Source of the DNA: Thalassia testudinum
Lineage: Eukaryota; Streptophyta; Magnoliopsida; Alismatales; Hydrocharitaceae
DNA length: 64,000 bases
Direction of reading: 5' to 3'
NCBI GenBank assembly: GCA_037157565.1
Contig: JAZHRO010000022.1
Coordinates: forward strand, 9,936,001-10,000,000
Shown: one piece after another, positions 12,070-23,909 of the stretch
How positions within the stretch are numbered: the stretch's first letter is position 1
Layout: each line of letters opens with the position of its first letter
Position numbers and translations under genes: made by a program
The notes under the pieces: model-generated
What the model was told of the DNA's origin: nothing
The model's input: only the letters and a program-made list of their open reading frames with translations
Databases searched by the model: none

Positions 12070-14232
12070 TTTCTATTTGTTCCTAGTGTTCGAATTTCAC
12101 AAGTCCTTAAGACTTGATTCAGTTCCATTCTTCTAATAAAAAACATTATACTGACCCTTATCTTGCACAATTTTCTGTCAAACTCAGAAGACACTTCCCA
12201 GAGTGGTTTCTCCTTGAAAATCCTTGTTCATTCACATTTTTGTGATTTTATTCACTTTATTCCTCTATTTTCACATTTAACATATAAATCGATAAACAAT
12301 GATTGTTTAAGATAATTTTAACTCTCATCTTGAAAGGCTTCAATATTCTTGCAATGTGAGCTACTTCTTTCCCTCCCATCAGACTAGTCAACTTGCATTC
12401 AAGGCTGGACATCTTTTAACAATTGAGATGTTCTCTCTGTAGAGTGAATTCTATGAAAATCTTAGACCATAACAAAATTGTGTAAAACCAAGTCCATTTC
12501 TTTCTGGAAAACTTTCAAGAACTCTACTTTTCCTCCCATCAGATTAGTCGACTTGTCTTAAAGGCAGACATCCTTAATAAATGACATGTTCTCTCTATAT
12601 AGGATATTCTTTCTATGAAAATCCTAGGCCATAGAAAAATGTGTAAAATCCTGTCTATTTCATTTTAGAAAAACTTTCAAGGACACCTTTATTTATCCTG
12701 AAAAAAGTTAACCCTCCTATCAGATGATTGACATTTCCGGAACAAATTTCCTTTGGCCTGCTTACAGAGATGCTAAACCCATGCATTTGGTTAATGTCAT
12801 GAGGTTTATGGGCCAAGAAGTATTGAGTATGCTAAATCTTTCAGCTGTAAATGATGATTTATTGGTGAAAGGGACTTGAGGATCATGTGGCATGAGATTT
12901 AAGTATGGAAGCATGTATTTCGGTATTGCTATCATTGACTACTTAACTTGCATGGAAGAACATTTGTCACTTTAAGATATCTTTTTGTCTTGGATGAGTT
13001 TCTAAAGTGTTTCCTTTTAGCCCTATATTGTTCTGTCATGCTTGGAAACAAAAGTTGACTTCCTATAGGGATAATTACAGATAGATATCTTTTAACTCCC
13101 TACCTTGGTTTTTTTTTTAAAAGAACTCCTTACCTTGGTTGACAACCATGAAGTTGTGAATCTGTACTATGGAAATACTCCCATGCATATATCGCTTGAG
13201 ATTTGGCATCTAACTATTGTCTTGCCCTTGTTACAAACAGTAAGGTTTTTTCCCCTAATATTCTGACTGCTTTTTCGCATTTGTGTCCATATGAACAGTT
13301 TAGGGGGTAGTTGGGCTAAGAATTTCTTCGTGAAGACACCACTATGACAGTAACAATTACGAAACGATGAACATGTGATATTATTCAGGCATTGCAGATT
13401 CGTTTGGTCTGCAAAGGCACCTATGCAACTCTTTATGTAGCTGTTTCAGAGGATAGCAATTCTCAGAAAAATACAGAGACTTCAAAGGATGCCTCCTCAA
13501 AACTTCTCATGCCCTTTATGTCAATCAGCCAAGGCAAACCGGTAGCATTTTGTTTTTCTTTGGGTGTCTTTTTTCCCTTGTAGTTTAGGAGACATTCAGA
13601 CTTAGCTAAACCAATCCTAAACCAGAAGGTTTTTGTGGTGTAGCTCCCACTCTGTATCTTAGCATCATGAAGTGTCTTGCTATAGATCAAGTGGAACAAG
13701 CAAAACAAAGGCTTTACTTTGTGGATTTTGGCTTCAGCATGTACAGCTTTGATCGGAGTGGAATATCAAATTTGAAGATTACTGAGATGTCCAAATCCTT
13801 GGGATGTGGGAAAGTATACTTTCAGTGTCGTTGTTGAATCGCTTCATTTTCCTAACAAATAGGTAATGACTAGTATTACGGGCATTCACCATCCCTCACC
13901 TAAAATTAGATATTTAAGTTCACTTACAAAAAAGGATCAAAAGACATTGAGAATACCACTCATCTTTGAGTATGGTTACCCAAGCCGCATTTTTGGCCCC
14001 ATGAACAGTTTAGAAACATTTTGAACTCATATTGGCAGATCAAAGGGAATGAAAAATGGATATCTTCCTCCAAAATACCACCCTCTATGAACCCAACAAA
14101 TAAATTGAAAAGAAAAAAATTGAGGCAGCATTTAGCCTAAAACTCAAACAGCAAGAAAAAAACTTGACAAGCATACAAAGACAAGTCAGAATAGGGATCC
14201 ATTTCAAAACCTGGGTCCATTATAGGGACACA
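12070..14232. repeat. Dispersed duplicated block, copy 1
   Basis: Collinear with 29480-35339 once the insertions there are removed. Shared landmarks run in the same order: the Ile/Leu-poor opening near 12110, 'tttattca..ttattcctctatt' near 12245, the exon-like frame near 13400, the 'aagtgtcttgctata' stretch near 13670 and the end 'ccattatagggacac' at 14231. The frame at 13392-13580 (QIRLVCKGTYATLYVAVSED...) is recognisable but broken in copy 2, which hints at a captured or decayed exon. I do not recognise the protein. A third partial match lies at 14940-15060. This could be a non-autonomous DNA element or Helitron that picked up gene pieces, or a segmental duplication. Confidence 0.6.
12371..12695. 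repeat. Tandem duplication, period about 160 bp, in copy 1
   Basis: Two consecutive units each start with 'cctcccatcagaNtagtc' at 12371 and 12531, and share the 'gttctctct' and 'ctatgaaaatc' blocks. Copy 2 of the block near 33670 has one unit only, so the duplication arose after the copies separated. Confidence 0.65.
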
Positions 14233-15102
14233 TCTAGTTAGCCACCCCACCCTAACTTATTTTCAAAGAGCACCCGAGAAACATATTCTGGATAAAAAGG
14301 TTGATGCATCTGGTATTCCGCAGATTTCTAGGATACAAATATAGGTAATCTCATAGCGTAAAAGTCATATTGTTAGCTCTCAGGTCATTGAATGTCAAAC
14401 GCTGATTCATCATGTTGTCAAAGACGTGAGAGGACATGCTGATGTATAAATTTCATATCAAACCTGAAAAATACATACGCACATACAATGACAAGCAAAT
14501 CCTGGTTGTCCTTCAAGCAATGTTTAATGTAAATTCCAAAGATATGACACTATTGAGCAAGAATTTTCTATTTGTAAAAAAAGCAAGAATATTTTTGAAA
14601 AGATGAAAAAAAAGGAATATAGAACAAAGAAGCATGTATAATATTGTTTTCGGGAAGGCTCATCGAGACCAAGTGTTTGAAAGCTTCTTCCCTCTACTTT
14701 CTGTGGAAAACAAGGAGATCATTGCATCCAATCCATGCTAAGAAATTTCAATGGCAGTTGACTATTACACGTCAATAGTTCATGAACACCATCAGGCTTC
14801 CATATGTGCAATGGATGTGGCAAATTACCACCACTATGGAACTTATCCTTCCAACAAGCACCACCATTATATAAAAGCCCACACCATTCCGTCCAAAACG
14901 TGGAGCTATTTATACCATCCTTTTTGCCATGATCCAAAGCTGGGTCGATTACATGGATTTTATTCATCTTATTCCTCTATTTCCACACTTCACGTATAAA
15001 TCCACAAACAACAATCGCTTACAACAGATTTGACTCGTCAGATTCAGAGACCCCAGTTGACTTCATCCGTGTGTTATCATCATCCATATCTTTTACTTCT
15101 CT
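14233..15102. other. 3' flank and probable 3' UTR of the DUF1639 gene
   Basis: No independent gene is seen. 14940-15060 resembles 12245-12330 and 33540-33625, so part of the 3' flank derives from the dispersed block family. Confidence 0.45.
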
Positions 15103-16192
15103 TTCCTGAAATATAAAGGATAACCCTCTGTTAGCCTATTCATAAAGATGAACTAAAGATAGGGCAAACACGATTGGGGATCTAAAAGCAAGCAATTAAC
15201 CACCTCAGAGAAACTTTGTAACGATTGGCAGTGATCTCCAACAAACCGCTCCCTGGAAAAATGGCCTAAGGAAGCACAAAATGAGGGAGTTTCTACTATA
15301 ATAATGACTAAATGGAAAACCAAAATGGTTCAATGCTTCAGTACTAAACAAACTAACAGACTGACCAAGGAAGGAAATTCTATCTGACTATAAATTAAGG
15401 AACTACTAATAATGATAAGAAAGTAGAGATGAAGGGGTAAATGAGAGCACATACATCCAATTCCCTCTGGACTTTTGCAGGCCTCGTCTTAGGCACCTTG
15501 GCCGGCGGCGCTCCGAACAACTTGACGAGATCTTCTTTGATATCCTTGCGGGAGAGGGTGAGGGAGAACTTGGGCCTTCTCTTGTTGTCGTCCACAGTGG
15601 ACGAGGGCGATGACGACTTGTTCATGGATCGGAGATTCCAGTGTTTGTTATTGATATTAATATTCCCTCCTCCCTCAACGGGCGCCACAGAACAAGTCTT
15701 GGTCTCCTCCTCCTTCTCCTCCTTTTCATCAGCGAGAAGAGAGTGATCGTGAAGTACCCTGGTAGTTGTTGTATCACCGCTCTTGGATGATGTAGGATTT
15801 GCGCCACCCACATAGTTATCTCGGGAGGGGCCTCTGATCTTAATCTTAATCTTCTTGTTTGAGGGACGGTGGTCGCCAGCGCCATCAGCATTGTCGTCTT
15901 CTTTATGATAGGGTCGTCGTCGACCATTCATGACCGGTGGCGGAGGAGGAGGAAGCGGCGCGAGTACTGCTGCAGCAGGATGGATGGAAGGAGGGGCTTC
16001 TGCTGACGCTGCTGCTGCTGCTGTTGCTACAGGAGGAGGAGGAGGAGGAGTGGATTGAATACGATTGCTGTTGTTGTTCTCCGGTACATCATCGAGGATG
16101 TGGCGGCGGAAGAGCTTCCGGCGACCCCAACGAGGAATACTGTAATCTTCAAGAATACGATCACGTCGTCCTCCTCCGCCGATTACGACCAT
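15103..16192 (-). CDS. DUF1639 family protein, three-exon host gene
   Basis: DUF1639 proteins are plant-specific and of unknown role. Model on the minus strand: exon 1 16192-15455, exon 2 15265-15204, exon 3 15115-15103, about 270 residues. Exon 1 has RWGRRKLFRRHILDD near residue 22, then Pro/Ala-rich, basic and acidic low-complexity stretches, and ends with the domain core RRPKFSLTLSRKDIKEDL..KTRPAKVQRELD. The donor GATGTATGT follows in phase 0. Exon 2, behind the acceptor CTTCCTTAG, reads AIFPGSGLLEITANRYKVSL, exactly the expected end of the domain. The GAG/GTGGTT donor and ATATTTCAG acceptor add RKEK and a stop. If the second intron is retained, the protein ends at TAG 15182-15184 instead. 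The start is chosen at 16192; an in-frame ATG at 16384 exists, but the intervening codons are low-complexity and look like 5' UTR. Lys/Arg-rich patches (for example NKKIKIKIRG) suggest nuclear location, which is inference. Confidence 0.85.
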
Positions 16193-16660
16193 ATTATGTA
16201 TGTATGTATGTATGAATGTATGAGTCGAATGGAATGGAAGAAGTAATGGAGTTGGGATGGATATCGGAGGGTGCGAGTGGGGAAGAGAGGGCTGAGGGTG
16301 GAAGGAAGAAGAACGGTAAGATAGGAAATTTAGAGAATGGCGCCGAGGGGAAGGTTTGTTTCGTTTATTGTCTGCCACCCTCACTCGCTATCCCTGTTTT
16401 TTTTGTTTTGAAATGCCACTTTCCCGCTGGATGGAGATTTTCTTTTTTCTTTGCTAACATGTTTGAAGGAGATTTCACTTATTTTGGATTAAGATATTTG
16501 TCATTGAAATTATCATTAATTTTTTTTAATTTGGATGATAATTTGATCTCACTTAGATGACAGGATTTGAATATCGAGAAGGTCTACAATTTTCAACTTA
16601 TGAGATCGAAGGAAACTGTAAATTCTTTTCTATTTATCTAAGGTATTTAAATCTTTGACA
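16193..16660. other. 5' UTR and upstream region of the DUF1639 gene
   Basis: Read on the minus strand, a CATA-repeat run (16196-16216) and CT-rich leader sequence precede the start codon. Upstream of about 16390 the DNA becomes AT-rich. I see no unambiguous TATA box. Confidence 0.4.
16196..16216. repeat. (TATG)n microsatellite in the 5' leader
   Basis: About five TATG units just upstream of the chosen start codon of the DUF1639 gene. Confidence 0.8.
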
Positions 16661-16679
16661 TTTTGGATGGGATCAGATT

Positions 16680-17389
16680 ACTGCCAAGATCCAGTCGGAT
16701 TGGGATGCTTTATCCAACCTTGACCATGCTTCTTATGCTCGGGTGATGATTATCTAAAAATCCAACGTATGGAACGTTTCTTCCATTCATGCCTCTAATT
16801 AATGTATGCATGTATGCGCTTCCAATGTTGGAGGATTATCCTTCTTCCTCACATTCGTTTATGCCCACAACGATAGGGGGTCGAAGAGGGAGCTCTAGGA
16901 CTCCTTGCGACAATGTAAGGCTCCCATTCATGGTCCCTAGGTATAACAAGGGACTTTAATGTCGTCCACTTCAATGATGAACATAGGGGTGGTGCCCTGG
17001 TGTGTAGGAGCAGCATGGGTGAATTCAACGACTGCATCTTAGAGTACGATCTCACTAAAATTGCTTCTACCGGAAATTAATTCTCCTGGTCCAATAGATC
17101 GGAGGGTGATACAAGAATTTGTTCGAGGTTGGATTGTGCTCTAACCACGAGTAGCTGGCTCTTTTCCCCACTATTCGTGTGGATTGTCATCCTTCTGACC
17201 TTAGTGATCATGCTGCGGTGGTACTTCGGATTGCTAATGTTAAAATGAATAGGAAGCCTTATAGGTTCTTCAATTACTGGACCAACCGTCCCAATTTCTT
17301 TGATACCGTGGAATCTGCTTGGGCTTCTCACATTCCTGGTAACCAGCTATTCAAATGTATCAAAAAGCTAGCCAATGTCAAAGTCACCC
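16680..17389 (+). pseudogene. LINE-2 endonuclease remnant
   Basis: Fragments in shifting frames keep the order of an AP-endonuclease domain: FFLTFVYAHNDRGSKRELW near 16840, GITRDFNVVHFNDEHRGG near 16935 (the GDFN site, with RDFN here), FSWSNRSEG, SRLDCALTTSSW near 17130 and SDHAAVVLRI at 17200. The N-terminal SWN and E motifs are not seen. The frame runs up to the LTR insertion at 17389 and resumes at 21371-21376. Confidence 0.75.
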
Positions 17390-20300
17390 TGTTACGACCC
17401 GAACTGACTTCACATGGAACCCAGGTTAGATCACCTTGACTAACCAAAGACCCAGTCACCCAACGAGTAATAAATCAAACATATTCATTTCCACACATGT
17501 AGTAAGCTAAAAGAAAGAATAAAAGACTAAAAACTGTAAGGTACCAGCAACTGAAAAGAGGTTCTACAAGAGAGTAAGACAGTTAGAACAAAACCACCAC
17601 ACCTTATTGGAAAACGAAAATTTAACTACTGGTTCCAAAATAGAAACTCACGATAACAAAGGGAGAAATCAACCTATGGCAAAAAAGAAATAAAGCAACT
17701 AAGACTAGTCCCAACTAAGCCCAGCTCCCTCCGCAGCCGGTGGAATTAGCTGCTCACCTCCCTATCCTAGACACAAGAAGTAGATGTCAGCAAAAGCTGA
17801 GTAGAGTGACAAGTATATGTTCAACTATCACAACTTAATTTGAAAGAAGGAAAGCAGTAAACATTTCAGGCATTTTCATGTTTTGTCTCCATTTTTAGGT
17901 ACTAGTTGTTTTGTAATTTCAGTTGTTCTAACGAAGGGTCTCGTTATCTCTAGTTTCACATGTTCCTTAACGAACAATCTTGCTACGGCTTTTTGTGATG
18001 CAGAACGTGCATGTGATGCTCTCCTGGTTGAGAGAACACCCCGCATTTGTCCTATACCCGATCTACCACCTCGAGGTCATAATCGTAATGTAGCGATAAC
18101 TACGGTATGTGCGATAAATGCACGGGGGGCTACCCTGCACAGGCACGTGGTTAGTTGTTTCCGCTAATGGGTACGCTCTAAATCGTACAACATAGAACAG
18201 AATAGACGCTGCACCCCTCACTTGTCTACGTACCCTCACTCGATTATCCTAGTTGGCCCCGTCGGCCTGGGGCCAAATAAGAGTCGGTGTAGGAAGGCCA
18301 TTCCTACCCTAGGTCCTAACCCGAGGGAAGGTTAGATCTCTCCCTACACAAGAGATGATTAGCTCTTCTCAGTACGTGCGTACCCGAGGGCCAGCTCACT
18401 CCCATACCAGAACCCAATCCAACAGTCATGCCTCACAGTAGGCGAATTATCCCATCATTATCCAAGTTTCATACCACGACAGATAAGTTGTTTTTTTTTC
18501 TAGTTGTCACTAAGAGCATTTATAATCCCTTAAATTATGTTCCAAGCATCAGGAAATACATGCATCTCAATTCATAATTTATATTTTAACATGGAATAGA
18601 CAATTAGATGCTTCACAATAAAAGCCTTTATCTCAACCATCAGAGTTAACATTTCCTCACGACAAACATTAATCAATCTCCACATATAAATCAAGTGTAA
18701 AGTTTATCAATTTAAACTTAGGCATGCATGTATGTGTATACGCCTATAAGTCTGTACAATCATTTATTTCATTCTCTAGTCACATTTGTAAAATCTTAAT
18801 AATTTTAACTAGCTACTTGTAATATGCATTCAAACGAAACTAAACACACTAGAACGAGAAGGACCACTCTACCTAGGTGTATGGTGTTAGTGGCACAAGA
18901 AGGGGGGTTGAATTGTGCAATAAAATTCACAAACAATTGCAACAAAAAAAATACGTAGGTATTTAAAGAGAAAACCCTTGCGGGAAAAACCTCTACCTAG
19001 GTCTCTCAATCTAAGATTTTGCCCCTACCCAAGTAGAAATTACTAACAACAAGTAATCTTACAATTCCCCTCTTCGTGGACAAACCTCAAGAAAAGTTCT
19101 GCTCCTCTACTAAGAGAAAACAGGAAACCCACAAACTAGGTACCCAAATAAACTATCAAAAACAACAAAATATATTCGTATAAGTCTTCAATGAAATATG
19201 AAATAAAAGGATTAGAATACTCCTTTATCAAGCCTATGAGCAACAGAAAGAAAGTTTGCTCTCAAGAAGCAACAACACAAGTGAAGCAAGAAAGCATACA
19301 AGAGAGCTAAATAAGATCGAGAGCTTTTCAAATGAGTAGAATGTATTTTTCTTTGTTGTGTATGGTTAAGGCTACCTATTGGGGTATATATAGGTGTATA
19401 GGATCTGATTTAGGTCTAAGTAGTTGTTAGAATTTGAATTAAAATGGAATAAATTAAGGTAGAACAGCTACAATGCATACTCAAAGTCTGAGTGTATCAA
19501 ACGTCCGAAAAACCATGACAGATGTCTAAAAAAGCTCAAGAGGAAAAGTAATCGTTACTGGATTTCACAATATCAAATACAAGGACGTCTAAATAAAAAA
19601 ATAGACATCTGAATAGTTAATTTCAGACGTCTAAAAAAGCTTTAGGGTCAAAGTGGTCGTTACTGAAATGAAGTTGGACCCAAACAGGGATCTAAAGACA
19701 TATGATCAGACGTCTGGTAAAAAGTGGAGATGTCTTAAAATGAATGATTAGACATCCAACAAAATATAAAGACGTCTTAGGGTCGACAACATTCCAAAAT
19801 CAAAGTGTAATTGAAATAATCAATTGCGGCCAATTTTAACGTTGGATAGATTCTATTGAGGTTAAAGAGATATCAAAAGCTCAAGGAGGCGTCTGAAAGA
19901 CACTACTAGACATCTGATGTAGAAAACAAACATCTGAAAAACCTAGGTGACAATGGTTGAAAAGATGGCTATGAATCTAGGCTCTGGACAAGATCATACA
20001 CATTTGGTGAAGTAAATCAGATGTTTTATAAAACAGACTTAGATGTCTGAAGGGAAAATGAGATGTCTGAAAAACCAACAAAAATAAATCTTTACAAATT
20101 TAAGGATACGAATATAGATAGGAAGATTCTAAAGACATCCTAAGGATAATTCAAGATTTTTTTACATTATAAACAAATAAAATAAACTACAAAAGAAGTT
20201 CTTTTGCCCTTCCTTTTCCTCGATCCTTTTCTTTAAATCCTTTCTGCAATATGTTAGTCTTTTCCAAGGAAATAGCTCATTTGTCATTATCAAAAATATA

Positions 20301-21370
20301 ATTATAAACATTTTAACAATGTACAAGAGATATGGGGGCACGAGAGACCGATCATGTCGCCTTTGCAGGTCCCACATGCACCCTAGACTAGAGACCTGTG
20401 CCAACCAAAATCCCAACGGACATCAGATGCTTAACTCTAATTTTCCAGTAGGCTTAATAGATTCAAACGCAATGGGACAGATGTTAAAATGTGGGAAATT
20501 CCACTAGCTTTTCGACGATACCTTACTTGCGTGATCTAAAGTCCGAACGAACCCTGAACCAGCCACAGGAAAGTCCTGGTTGAATTGGACCAGGCGGGCT
20601 TGGTCTGGTTGGACCGGCCGCCTGTCTGTAGTAGGTGCACGCCTCTCATAGCTCTCAAACGTCTGGAGTGTGTCCTGGATGTCTTAAACTCGCCCAAAGC
20701 CCTATCTAGTGCCTTTGCTCCTCCCCCGACGTCTGTTACTACTCGTAGCCGTCTGAGGCTCTATCCGGACGTTTGGCACCACCCTCAGATGTCCGAAAGC
20801 ACCTCGAGTGCGACACGTGCACACTTCCCCTTGCAACCGCCTTGCACGAGTGATGCTTCCTAATGATGCACGCGCCTCGAGCCCATCCTCGCCACAGACA
20901 CCTTGTGCCTCGTGTTTCCTTGGACGTCCGTAGAGCCCTTTGGCCGTTGCAAGGTGATGCAGATGTTCGATGGATGCAGGGCTTGCCCTTGCCTTGCGCA
21001 CAGCACCTGCCTCGCTTGTAGCGACTTCGCTCATTGCTCTGCCTCTTGAGCCGCATACCTTGCCTGCTGCGCTTACAGCACTTGCCACTTCTCTCTCCCA
21101 CCCTCTCCTTCTCTCGATCTCACACTCTCGTTGGAGGTGGGAGTAGGGCACGGCACCCGAGGAAATGTGTGGGGGGAAGTGGGTCTTACAAGGGGGGTTT
21201 TTAAGGGGACATTGGGTAGGGTTTTAGGTTTGGGAAAATTGCAGGTTTGGCCCTGCAGTCTTGTACTTTTCCCGTGGAGGCCATAGAACAAGGTTTGTGG
21301 GTGTTAAAATTTCCCTAACACCCTGAAAAACCCTAGGAATCCCTAGGGACCCTCGGGGAGGGTCATTTCA
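17390..21370 (-). mobile_element. Gypsy-type solo LTR (element E) with a nested LTR
   Basis: Begins TGTTACGACCCG and ends GGGTCATTTCA, flanked by the 5-bp duplication CACCC (17385-17389 and 21371-21375). In its own orientation (minus) it reads TGAAATGACC...CGGGTCGTAACA. Its interior matches, in order, the LTRs of elements B and D: the 'ctgagtagagtg' block (17800), the 'gctctcctgg...ctaccacctcgaggtca' block (18015-18080), the 'gtttccgctaatgggta' block and the 'ccactctacc' block. No internal coding region is present, so it is a solo LTR left by LTR-LTR recombination. Without the nested insertion it is about 2.5 kb. Confidence 0.85.
18885..20330 (-). mobile_element. Nested probable Copia-type solo LTR inside E
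   Basis: Interrupts the E sequence between 'ctacctaggtg' and 'gggggcacgag', flanked by TATGG (18880-18884 and 20331-20335). It starts TGTTAGTGGCACAAG. On the minus strand a TATA element (CCTATATATACCCC) lies near 19385. Many decayed copies of the GACGTCT motif occupy 19490-20060. The layout mirrors the F-family LTRs. The right end lacks a clean CA, so the class is inferred. Confidence 0.55.
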
Positions 21371-21375
21371 CACCC

Positions 21376-22548
21376 TCAGTGAATGGGCAAAAAAGGACCT
21401 ATCCATATCTAGCACCATTGCTAAACTCACCAATAATTTGGAGGACGTGCACCTTCTACTTGGTCAAGGTCCCTCCAATCCTTCCATTGCCTTGGAGGAA
21501 CTCAAATTATGAACCAAGATCTCCAATTCGCGGAAGGAGGAAGAGGAGTATTGGAAGCAATAGAGTAGGGTTGATTGGCTTAAGCTTGGGGGTAAATCAA
21601 CCAAGTTCTTCGTCACCATCACTAGAATTTGTCAAAATCGGAACTCCCTTTGTTCCCTTCTTGCAGCTAATGAGGAGGAAATTGACAAAGAGGAGAACCT
21701 TAGAAAAGAAGCGTTGGCATTCTATGAAGATTTGTTCTCCAAGCAAAAAGGAGAGGCCTCAATTGCTAATTTGGTTCTACCTTTCCCAAGGCGTGTGTCC
21801 TATGAAGACAATCTCAGGATTACTTCCATTCCCTCTGATGCTGAAATCAAAGATGCACTTGGAGCATTGGGCCTGATAAGGCCCCTGGCTCAGATGGCTT
21901 TAATGCCAACTTTTTTCGCAAAACTTGGCACATTGTGGGTTGCAACTTCATCGATGGGGTGCGCTTCTATTTCCAAGAGGGAGGGGGACTTGTTCGTGAG
22001 ATTAATCACTCTTTCCTCATTCTCATTTCGAAGGGAAATTACATCTCTTATCTTAAAGATTTCTGACCCATTACCTGCTGCAATGTTATTTACAAGGCTA
22101 TATCCAAGATTTTGGCTACAAGGCTCGCACCTCTACTAGCCAAGCTTGTTGAACCTAACCAAATGGCCTTCATTAAAGGAAGGTCCATTGTCGACTGTGC
22201 CCTTCCTGCACAAGAATTCCTTAACAAATTTGGATGCGCCAGAGTAGCTCCTTGCGTGTGCATCAAAGTTGGCATCACTAAGGCATTTGACATTGTAAGG
22301 AGGGATTTCATCATCATCATCCTCCATTCCTTGGGTTTCTACGATATCTAGATTTCTTGGATAGATTGTTGCATTAAGAACCCCTTGTGCTCCCCTCTCG
22401 TCAATAGCATCCCCGCTGGTTTCATCTCCACTTCAACGGGTTTGCAACAAGGGGACCCCTCTCTTCGCCCCTTTTCACATTGGCAACGAATGCTCTCTCC
22501 CTCCTTTTCAACTTGTAGGTTGGCAAGGGCCTTATCAAGGAAGCCACT

Positions 22549-22581
<33 letters not shown>

Positions 22582-23830
22582 CGATTCCCTTCCCATTTAC
22601 TCTTCGCCAACGACATCCTAATCTGCTCCAGAGCTGATGCTATTTCTACCAATGGAATATGCAATGTGCTTGATGTCTTTAGAGTTGTTGGACCTTCACC
22701 TTAACGAGAATAAAAGTTGGGTCTTCTTGCCACCTCACGCCAAGGAGAGATGGCACATCTGCCTCACCCTTGGAATTCTGGCGGGGCGTTTCCCCTCCAG
22801 GTACTGGGGCATTTCCCTTTTGGGATCCAAGTATCTTGGGTAGGCACGAACCTTGGAGGATAAAATTAAAGAATTTCTTGGTGGCTGGAAAAGAAAGGTC
22901 CTCTCCTATACGGGGAGGGTGCGTTGGGCCCTTTGGGGGGTGGAAGGGGTGCTTAGGTTCTAGTTGGCTAATACCATTGTCAAGGTTGGCACCCTAGACT
23001 GTATTTGAAGGATGGTCTCCAATTTCATATGGGATAGCAAGACACACCTTGTGGCATGGGAGGACATTTGCAAACCCCTTGCCAAGGGGGGGCTTGGGCT
23101 TCACTCGCCTAATGAGCTTCTGAAGGTTGCTACCCTACAGCGCATCTAGAGATTGCTTAATGTTGATGACTCCATATGGAGTTTATGGATGTGGAAGAGA
23201 TATAGTGACTTTCCCATGTGCTAAAGGCATGCCTCGGATTCCCCTATTTGGAAGGGTATGCTAGCAATGAGGCAACTCGCCCTCCACCTCTTCCACAATG
23301 GCACCTCCTGGGTTTGGCCACTGCATCTTGATGGATGGCTTTCCTCTTCCCATCTATGGCACACTCTTCGCTCAAGGGGCATTGAGTTGGATATTTGGAA
23401 GAGACTGATCATGTCCCTTAATAGTCTTGTTTCACTTGGTTAGCGGCTCAAAATCGACTTCCTACGCATGCTCGTTTTACGGGATGGCACCTCATGAATG
23501 CCTTCTTTGCAATAATGAAGTGGAAACTACCCAACATCTCTTTGCCTGCAATTTTTCCAGCACCATTTGGAGGATAGTCTAGACCAGATTTATTTCTCCA
23601 ATGCCACCCCCTCTCTCCCCCATAGAGGCTTGGGAGGAGTCCAAAAACTCCAACTTTTGCATGAGGAAATTTGCTTAGATTTTAACTGCTTCAATTTGGA
23701 GCATTTTGAAAGAGTGAAATGATAGACTTTACTCCCAACCCTCGTTCTCCTACTTGACAGTAGCTAACATGATTACTTTCAATGTAACGGCACTAAACTA
23801 TTAAACCTATTGTACCTTTTCTTTCCCTCT
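21376..23830 (+). pseudogene. LINE-2 reverse transcriptase and zinc-binding remnant
   Basis: Broken frames show DWLKLGGKSTKFF near 21570, the thumb-proximal DGFNANFFRKTWHIV near 21895, ILATRLAPLLAKLVEPNQ and AFIKGRSIVDC near 22110-22200, TGLQQGDP near 22437 and LFANDIL (for the YADD box, so D1 is Asn) near 22605. The C-terminal zf-RVT pattern CLLCNNEVETTQHLFAC is near 23490. A 31-base G homopolymer (22551-22581) sits between the QGDP and FAND blocks. Confidence 0.8.
22551..22581. repeat. Poly(G) run of 31
   Basis: Uninterrupted G homopolymer inside the LINE-2 reverse transcriptase region. It may be a real expansion or an assembly/polishing artefact. Confidence 0.9.
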
Positions 23831-23909
23831 TTTAAGGGTTCACGTAATTGTTCCGATCAGTTAGCTTTGAGTATAAAATTTACCCTTCTATTAAGAAAAA
23901 AAAAAGACA

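Larger units (their letters stand above)
16660..23830 (+). mobile_element. Second L1-type LINE, decayed and split by a solo LTR
   Basis: A plus-strand LINE ORF2 remnant lies in two pieces, 16660-17389 and 21376-23830, separated by the LTR at 17390-21370. Joining across the CACCC target duplication gives continuous LINE coding similarity. The left edge is approximate, because endonuclease similarity fades near 16700 and no target duplication was found. It is much older than LINE-1: there are many stops and frameshifts, and GC content is ordinary. Confidence 0.8.

Noticed and set aside
14719..14999. Overlapping 82-codon frames on both strands
   Set aside because: No known motifs. The area overlaps the dispersed repeat and the 3' flank of the DUF1639 gene.
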